Part shown: positions 1 to 4,376 of the stretch, one piece after another
Layout of the letters: each line of letters starts with the position of its first letter
How positions within the stretch are numbered: position 1 is the stretch's first letter
From: Deltaproteobacteria bacterium
Lineage (GTDB): Bacteria > UBA10199 > SBBF01
DNA: 9,046 nucleotides
NCBI GenBank assembly: GCA_016207765.1
Contig: JACQOY010000207.1
Location: 1-9,046, forward strand
Direction: 5' to 3'
Translations under genes and position numbers: made by a program
The notes under the pieces: generated by a model
The model's input: the letters and a program-made list of their open reading frames with translations, nothing else
What the model was told of the DNA's origin: nothing
The model's database searches: none

Positions 1-22
1 AAAAGTTGCGTATTTTTTTATC

Positions 23-43
23 CACATTCTTATCTATTTGAAA
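23..43 (-). promoter_or_regulatory. Copy of a shared upstream motif, at the window edge
   Basis: CACATTCTTATC (23-34) followed 3 bases later by TTGAAA (38-43) matches the sequence upstream of the metallophosphoesterase gene at 7383-7402, where the spacing is 2 bases. The surrounding 60 bases are AT-rich and non-coding. If the motif belongs to a minus-strand gene, that gene starts left of the window. Meaning unknown. Confidence 0.3.
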
Positions 44-62
44 TTATTAGTTTATTTTAAAC

Positions 63-99
63 AAAAAAACGCCCGTTTCCCCTAAGGGGGATCCGGGCG
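63..99 (-). terminator. Rho-independent terminator of the small secreted protein gene
   Basis: Read on the minus strand, a GC-rich hairpin (stem CGCCCG at 94-99 with CGGGCG at 70-75, plus an inner CCCC/GGGG pairing) is followed directly by seven T residues (63-69). It lies about 40 bases past the stop codon of the minus-strand gene at 138-416. Stem and U-tract are both textbook, so this gene is probably transcribed alone. Confidence 0.85.
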
Positions 100-137
100 T
101 CTGTTGTAATACTTAGACTTTAAAAAACGAGACGACT

Positions 138-416
138 CTACTCTTTCGCGACTTTTCCTTCCTTGATGATCAGGTTTTGACCATCTTCCGCAGTGGCGCT
201 GGAGCTGGTCTTTTTGACCGTCACCGTGCAGGGACCGGTGCCAATATCGGCAACCGTTGATCCGGCAATGCTGGTGTCGGTTGTTGTCTCGGTGGCACCG
301 CATTTTGTCTGAATATCCAGGCTGTCGGAATCCGAGTTGCGGAGTTTGACCGCGGCGGATGAGATGGAAGAAACGGTAAAAGCAAGAATGAAAACAAGTA
401 CCACTGAAAGTTTCAT
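138..416 (-). CDS. Small Sec-exported hypothetical protein (92 aa)
   Basis: The function is not recognised. The start is well supported: a perfect AGGAGG (425-430) sits 8 bases before the ATG. Residues 1-22 form a clear Sec signal peptide: Met-Lys, then a hydrophobic run to about residue 16, then a small-residue SSISSAA region where signal peptidase I would cut, probably after residue 21 or 22. The mature part of about 70 residues is rich in Ser, Thr, Asp and Lys. It has just two cysteines, C39 and C63, which could form one disulfide in the periplasm, and its alternating hydrophobic pattern suggests a small beta-sandwich. There is no lipobox, so it is not a lipoprotein. The gene is monocistronic, with its own terminator downstream, and diverges from the reductase gene. 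A periplasmic or secreted small beta domain is inference; no enzyme motif is visible. Confidence 0.8.
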   Translation of the reverse strand: MKLSVVLVFILAFTVSSISSAAVKLRNSDSDSLDIQTKCGATETTTDTSIAGSTVADIGTGPCTVTVKKTSSSATAEDGQNLIIKEGKVAKE

Positions 417-460
417 AGTTTTAGCCTCCTTTGGCTTATATTAAGGGTTTAAGAGCGCTG

Positions 461-488
461 ATATTAACGATTTTTGGCCAATCGACAA
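461..488 (-). promoter_or_regulatory. Candidate sigma70-type promoter of the small secreted protein
   Basis: On the minus strand, TTGTCG (483-488) and TAATAT (461-466) are separated by 16 bp. Each matches four of six consensus positions. Transcription would start near 454, leaving a leader of about 38 bases that contains the strong AGGAGG. The position is sensible for this gene, but the match is modest. Confidence 0.35.
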
Positions 489-562
489 GAAGATTTTTTT
501 CAAGGGGATGTTCGTCAATTGGTTTTTTTGGTAAGATCGGATCAGAAAATGCCTCTAACACC

Positions 563-591
563 TTGACATCATTGGAGTCCTTAAGTAGGGT
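563..591 (+). promoter_or_regulatory. Weak candidate promoter of the reductase gene
   Basis: A perfect -35 box TTGACA (563-568) is followed after 17 bp by TAGGGT (586-591), a poor -10 box matching three of six positions. If used, transcription would start at about 598-602, at or just before the proposed ATG, giving a nearly leaderless mRNA. That would fit the lack of a clear Shine-Dalgarno sequence before 602. Low confidence. Confidence 0.25.
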
Positions 592-601
592 TCCCCACTC
601 T

Positions 602-2887
602 ATGGCAAACCATGTTGACATAAAAGAGGTCAGCGGTTCCGAGTCGGCCAAAAGCTGGAAAAAGAAACTGACCGGTTTAATGCCCGCCGACTGGGAAAAA
701 GAGATTGACGAGTTCGAAACCGAGATGTTCCTCAAAAAACAGGGGAAAATTGAGGATAAGATTTTTGCCGAAACGCGCCTGAGGCGTGGCGTCTATGGAC
801 AACGGTACGACAACGGCAAACGCCACGATGGAAGGGAAGATCGCCCCATCCATTTTCCCTGCGGCGAGTTGACCAAAGGGCCGGCCACCGTCTGGGACGC
901 TCCCGGAATGCAACGGATCAAAATTCCCTGGGGGGGATTTATTCCGGAACAGATGGATCTTCTGGCCGATTTGGCCGAGGAATATTCCGATTCGATCTGC
1001 CATGTGACCACCAGGCAGGATATCCAGCTCCATTATGTCCATATTGAAGACACGCCGAGCCTTTTTCGGCGCTTGGCGGCCGTCGGGATTACGACCCGCG
1101 AGGCGTGCGGTAATTCAGTCCGGAACGTGACCGCCTGCCCGATCGCCGGTGTCTGCAATGAAGAGTCATTCGATGTCACCCCCTATGCCGATGCCATGTT
1201 CCTCTATGCCCTGGCTCATCCGGACATTCAGGATTTCGGCCGGAAATTCAAAATCGCCTTTTCGGGGTGCAAGAACAACCCTTGCGGTTTGGTGACCATC
1301 CACGACATGGGGTACATCGCGGCAAAGAAAATGGTTAACGGTGTCGAAAAGAAGGGTTTTGAAATGGTTGTCGGCGGCGGACTGGGGGCCCTTCCGTATC
1401 AGGCAAAACTTTTTTCCGATTTTATTCCGGTGGAGGAGATGCTTCCGCTGGCGCAGGCGGTATGGCGGATTTATGCGCGTTATGGCGAAAAGAAGAAACG
1501 AAACCGTTCGCGTATCAAATTTTTGGTGGCCGATTGGGGGATTGAAAAATTCAGGCAAATGGTTTTGGAGGAGAGGGCCAAACTCCCCGTCGATCCCCGC
1601 TGGAATGAACTGATTTCGCATCCCGAAAAGTACGGGGAGAGGCCGCTCAAAGACACAAAAAAACTCGCCGCCGTCCGTCCCTCGGCCGATTACAAGCAGT
1701 GGATTACACACAATGTCTCGCCCCAGAATCAAAAAGGGTATTATCTGGCGATTGTTTCGCTCCCTCTTGGCGACATTACGGCAAACCAACTGCGTGATCT
1801 GGCCGCCATCGCCCGAAAATATATCCGCGACACCGTAAGAACGACGGTGGAACAGAATATCGTCCTCCGTTGGGTGGCCGAGGCTGATTTGCCCGCTTTG
1901 TATGATGATTTGAAAAAAACCGATCTTGCCGACCCATTTGCCGGAACGATTGTCGATATCACCTCATGCCCAGGCACCGATACCTGCAAACTGGGGGTTG
2001 CCTCGTCGCGGGGTCTTGCCGGTGAGCTTCGTCAGCGACTGGTCGAAAAGAGCGTTCAAATGAATGAAGCGGTGAAGAATCTGCACATCAAAATCTCCGG
2101 CTGTTTCAACTCCTGCGGCCAGCATCATGTGGCCGATATTGGTTTTTACGGCATCAGCCGGAAAGTTGGGAATTATGTGGTGCCCCATTTTCAATTGATG
2201 ATCGGCGGCCAGTGGACGGAGAACGCCGCTTCTTACGGAATGGCGGTGGCCGGCATCCCTTCCAAAAATATTCCGGCGGTGGTCGATCGCCTGGGTGAAA
2301 TTTATGTAAAAGGGCGGCAGGGGGACGAGAAGTTTCAGACTTTTATCCAGCGGTTGGGAAAGATTCGGCTTAAAAAGGCGCTGGACGATCTGACCGTTAT
2401 CCCCAGCCATGACGAGAATCCCTCTTTTTATGTCGATTGGGGGGATGTGAGGGAATTTACCACAAGCGATATCGGCAAGGGGGAATGCGCCGGCGAAGTG
2501 GTTTCCCTGGTCGATTTCGGCTTAAAGAGCGCAGACCGGGAGCTGTTCGAGGCCATCGTTCAGTTTGAGGCGGGAAATCTCGACGGAGCGGCCGCGCAAG
2601 CGTACCATGCAATGGTCACGGCGGCTCAGGGGCTTATCAAGGGGCAGAATCCGGATGTCTCCAACCAGGCAGACAAGATTATTACCGAGTTTAAAACCCG
2701 TTTCTGCGACACCGAAATTTTCTACGATCGTTTTGCCCGCGACCAGTTTGCCAATTACCTCTTCCGGGCCCAGAGCGAGGGATTTGGCTCACTCAACAAG
2801 GAAAAAGTCCGGCAGAGGATCGAAGAGGCCCAGCTTTTTATTGATGCCGCCTACAACTGCCATGCGCGGATGAGTATGGAGGCTTAA
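602..2887 (+). CDS. Nitrite/sulfite reductase, siroheme and [4Fe-4S] (761 aa)
   Basis: This is a member of the siroheme-dependent sulfite/nitrite reductase family, which reduces sulfite to sulfide or nitrite to ammonia with six electrons in the cytoplasm. Both pseudo-symmetric halves are present. Predicted siroheme/substrate basic residues are R138 (TTRQDIQLH), R174 (SVRNVTAC), K215 and K217 (RKFKIAF). The cluster ligands are C456 and C462 (CPGTDTC) and C501 and C505 (GCFNSCGQ); the 39-residue step from the second to the third cysteine equals that in E. coli CysI (C440 to C479). C505 should bridge to siroheme. The N-terminal half has its own cysteines, C179/C185 and C223/C228. Residues from about 612 to 761 form a mainly helical C-terminal extension of unknown role. 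No flavin domain is visible, so electrons probably come from ferredoxin or a separate subunit. Sulfite versus nitrite cannot be decided from sequence. The frame is open upstream to a TTG at 431, but that codon has no ribosome binding site and lies inside the divergent promoter region, so ATG 602 is preferred. Confidence 0.9.
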   Translation: MANHVDIKEVSGSESAKSWKKKLTGLMPADWEKEIDEFETEMFLKKQGKIEDKIFAETRLRRGVYGQRYDNGKRHDGREDRPIHFPCGELTKGPATVWDAPGMQRIKIPWGGFIPEQMDLLADLAEEYSDSICHVTTRQDIQLHYVHIEDTPSLFRRLAAVGITTREACGNSVRNVTACPIAGVCNEESFDVTPYADAMFLYALAHPDIQDFGRKFKIAFSGCKNNPCGLVTIHDMGYIAAKKMVNGVEKKGFEMVVGGGLGALPYQAKLFSDFIPVEEMLPLAQAVWRIYARYGEKKKRNRSRIKFLVADWGIEKFRQMVLEERAKLPVDPRWNELISHPEKYGERPLKDTKKLAAVRPSADYKQWITHNVSPQNQKGYYLAIVSLPLGDITANQLRDLAAIARKYIRDTVRTTVEQNIVLRWVAEADLPALYDDLKKTDLADPFAGTIVDITSCPGTDTCKLGVASSRGLAGELRQRLVEKSVQMNEAVKNLHIKISGCFNSCGQHHVADIGFYGISRKVGNYVVPHFQLMIGGQWTENAASYGMAVAGIPSKNIPAVVDRLGEIYVKGRQGDEKFQTFIQRLGKIRLKKALDDLTVIPSHDENPSFYVDWGDVREFTTSDIGKGECAGEVVSLVDFGLKSADRELFEAIVQFEAGNLDGAAAQAYHAMVTAAQGLIKGQNPDVSNQADKIITEFKTRFCDTEIFYDRFARDQFANYLFRAQSEGFGSLNKEKVRQRIEEAQLFIDAAYNCHARMSMEA

Positions 2888-2891
2888 GTCT

Positions 2892-2973
2892 CCTCCCCTT
2901 TGTAAGGGGAGGTCGGGAGGGGTAGAGACGTCAACGTTTCTACCTCCCCTAGCCCCTCCTTACAAAGGAGGGG
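2892..2973. repeat. Palindromic intergenic element, copy 1 (82 bp)
   Basis: Two 39-bp arms (2892-2930 and 2935-2973) are inverted copies, 29 of 39 positions identical, around a TCAA loop (2931-2934). All mismatches are transitions, so some become G-U pairs in RNA. Each arm also contains its own perfect hairpin: CCTCCCC/GGGGAGG around TTTGTAA (2892-2912) and CCCCTCC/GGAGGGG around TTACAAA (2953-2973). A second copy lies at 8892-8984. The element starts 4 bases after the reductase stop codon. There is no T-tract after it, so it is not a classic intrinsic terminator. It resembles REP/MITE-type non-autonomous repeats; the family name is unknown to me. Confidence 0.9.
2966..2973 (+). promoter_or_regulatory. 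Ribosome binding site supplied by the palindromic element
   Basis: AGGAGGGG, the last 8 bases of the repeat, ends 8 bases before the ATG at 2982 and is a very strong Shine-Dalgarno sequence. GGAGGGG (2967-2973) is paired with CCCCTCC (2953-2959) in the local hairpin, or largely with CCTCCCC (2892-2898) in the long hairpin, so it should be hidden in the folded RNA unless opened by a ribosome. Confidence 0.75.
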
Positions 2974-2981
2974 AAAAATTC

Positions 2982-3551
2982 ATGAATCTTCAAAAGATAA
3001 ACTGGAAAATCTATTTTAAATCTGCCGTGGCGGCGAAACCGGACATTTTTTTCAAGGTGTTCAATACCTGGATTCCCGACAGTCCGGAGATATTCGTCGA
3101 TGTGGCTGACTACAGGCATGTCCATGACGGCCCGCTTGTCCTCTTGGCGGGACATTATGTCGATTATGCCCTTGATCACACCGACCGTCGCCTGGGGTTT
3201 TTGTCTGGCCAAAAAGGGGGGATTCAGGGCGATTTGGCGGAGAGGATTCAATCCTCTCTTCTTGAATTCTTGAAGGCGGCGCAAAGATTGGAAAAAGATC
3301 CGGCGTTTGGCGGAAAACTTGACTTTGCGACAAACGAACTGTTGTTTATCGCCAACGATCGGGCCTTGGCTCCCAATACTTCAGCCACTTTTTCAGAGAT
3401 TAAACCGATTCTTTATAAAATATTATCCAGGATATTTGAAAGTAAAGAATTAAATATGGAGCATTTGCCCAATCCGAAACAGCGTTTTTCGGTCAAGATT
3501 ACCTGCAAACAAGAATCCGATTTGAAACAGATGATTGATCGATTATCGTAG
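2982..3551 (+). CDS. Conserved hypothetical protein next to the reductase (189 aa)
   Basis: No function can be assigned. It is a soluble, cytoplasmic-looking protein with no signal peptide or membrane segment. Distinct blocks are the IFVDVADYRHV segment (37-47) followed by a GPLVLLAGHY beta-strand-like block (50-59), DHTDRRLGFL (65-74), and NDRALAPNT (125-133) in the C-terminal half. These blocks remind me of an uncharacterised family with a conserved VDVADY motif, but I cannot name it. The start is firm: AGGAGGGG, 8 bases upstream, is supplied by the palindromic element. The stop codon TAG lies inside the second palindromic element (3548-3630). The gene is 94 bases behind the reductase in the same direction, so co-transcription is likely. 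A role as an accessory or assembly factor for the reductase is inference from position only. Confidence 0.75.
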   Translation: MNLQKINWKIYFKSAVAAKPDIFFKVFNTWIPDSPEIFVDVADYRHVHDGPLVLLAGHYVDYALDHTDRRLGFLSGQKGGIQGDLAERIQSSLLEFLKAAQRLEKDPAFGGKLDFATNELLFIANDRALAPNTSATFSEIKPILYKILSRIFESKELNMEHLPNPKQRFSVKITCKQESDLKQMIDRLS

Positions 3552-3630
3552 GGGCGATCCTTGCCTGAATGGCCCCTCTTTATGGGGTGATCGCCCATGA
3601 ATCGAGGGCGAAGACGAGGTTCGCCCCTAC
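3548..3630. repeat. Second type of palindromic intergenic element (83 bp)
   Basis: Perfect 10-bp terminal inverted repeats GTAGGGGCGA (3548-3557) and TCGCCCCTAC (3621-3630) enclose two inner hairpins: GGGCGATC (3552-3559) with GATCGCCC (3589-3596), and GGGCGAA (3606-3612) with TTCGCCC (3620-3626). A further CCCC/GGGG hairpin with loop TCTTTAT lies at 3573-3587. The fold is a long stem or a two-lobed structure. It is unrelated in sequence to the elements at 2892 and 8892. It supplies the TAG stop of the upstream gene and ends 4 bases before the acyltransferase ATG. It looks like a MITE/REP-type element; similar GTAGGGGCGA-bounded repeats are familiar from many bacterial genomes. Confidence 0.8.
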
Positions 3631-3634
3631 CATC

Positions 3635-4366
3635 ATGTCGCAAAAATTTACCCCCATCGACCAATTCGATCCCGTCTTCCTCGAAAAACTCCGTCCCATC
3701 TTTTGGCCGCTGGAAAAATACTTCCGTTACGAGGTGCGCGGGTTAAAAAACCTTCCCAAAAAAGGGCCTGCCATGGTGGTGATGAATCACGGAATCATTC
3801 CTTACCATGGTTTTTTATTTGCAAAAAAATTGGTGGATGAACTCAAACTTTATCCGCGGGGGCTTGGGGCCGATTTTTTGTTCGACATTCCGTATATCCG
3901 CGAGTTTTTCCTTAAAGGAGGGGCGCTTCCGGCCAGCCCGGAAAACGGGGAGTATTTTCTGAAAAGAAAAAATATCCTTCTTCTTTCTCCCGGCGGCATT
4001 TATGAGGCTCTCGTTGCAAAAACGGGGCTCCGTAGAATCCCCTGGGAGCGCCGCAAGGGGTTTGTGGAGCTTGCGGTCAAAATGAAGGCCCCGATTATTC
4101 CCAGTTATTGTCAGGGGATCAATTCAGTTTATTACAACAGCTATTTTCTTCTCAAGTGGCGGATCAAGATTTTTGAACAAACCCGTTTCAGTCTCCCCCT
4201 TTTTCTGGGCCTGGGGCTTCTCCCTTTCCCAAGAAAATTGATTCAGCTTGTGGGCCAACCGATTTCTGTTGTCCGCAAAAAAGGGGAAAACCCGAAAAAA
4301 CAGATCGAGAGGATTCACCGTGACGTTATGACGGCGATGGCGGAATTGGCGAAGAAAAAAATTTAG
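3635..4366 (+). CDS. LPLAT/PlsC-type acyltransferase (243 aa)
   Basis: This is a probable lysophospholipid or glycerolipid acyltransferase working at the inner face of the cytoplasmic membrane, transferring an acyl chain to a lipid hydroxyl. Features in order: VVMNHG with the catalytic-type N51-H52; LSPGGIYEAL (117-126), the block equivalent to the FPEGT motif, in the PGG-x-x-EA form typical of the MGAT/DGAT-like branch; WERRKGFVELA (137-147); and APIIPSY (152-158), the usual motif IV. The segment 184-198 is hydrophobic and could sit at the membrane. The HX4D aspartate is not at its normal place: H52 is followed by GIIPYH, with Tyr and His where Asp is expected. The start at 3635 is preferred because the frame upstream (from an ATG at 3569) lies wholly inside the palindromic repeat. 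The only nearby Shine-Dalgarno-like sequence is a weak, distant GAGG (3616-3619). The substrate is unknown. Confidence 0.8.
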   Translation: MSQKFTPIDQFDPVFLEKLRPIFWPLEKYFRYEVRGLKNLPKKGPAMVVMNHGIIPYHGFLFAKKLVDELKLYPRGLGADFLFDIPYIREFFLKGGALPASPENGEYFLKRKNILLLSPGGIYEALVAKTGLRRIPWERRKGFVELAVKMKAPIIPSYCQGINSVYYNSYFLLKWRIKIFEQTRFSLPLFLGLGLLPFPRKLIQLVGQPISVVRKKGENPKKQIERIHRDVMTAMAELAKKKI

Positions 4367-4376
4367 TGGGACCAAA

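Noticed and set aside
431..601. 57-residue N-terminal extension of the reductase starting at TTG 431
   Set aside because: No Shine-Dalgarno sequence precedes it, it overlaps the divergent promoter/RBS region of the secreted protein, and the residues do not resemble the family N-terminus, which begins well after ATG 602.
1166..1789. 207-residue minus-strand reading frame inside the reductase gene
   Set aside because: It is antisense to a strongly conserved coding region and has no motifs or start signals.
2892..2973. Palindromic elements as intrinsic terminators
   Set aside because: Neither copy is followed by a T-tract on either strand, and each instead ends in the ribosome binding site of the next gene.
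3569..3634. 22-residue N-terminal extension of the acyltransferase starting at ATG 3569
   Set aside because: It is encoded entirely by the palindromic repeat and has no ribosome binding site.
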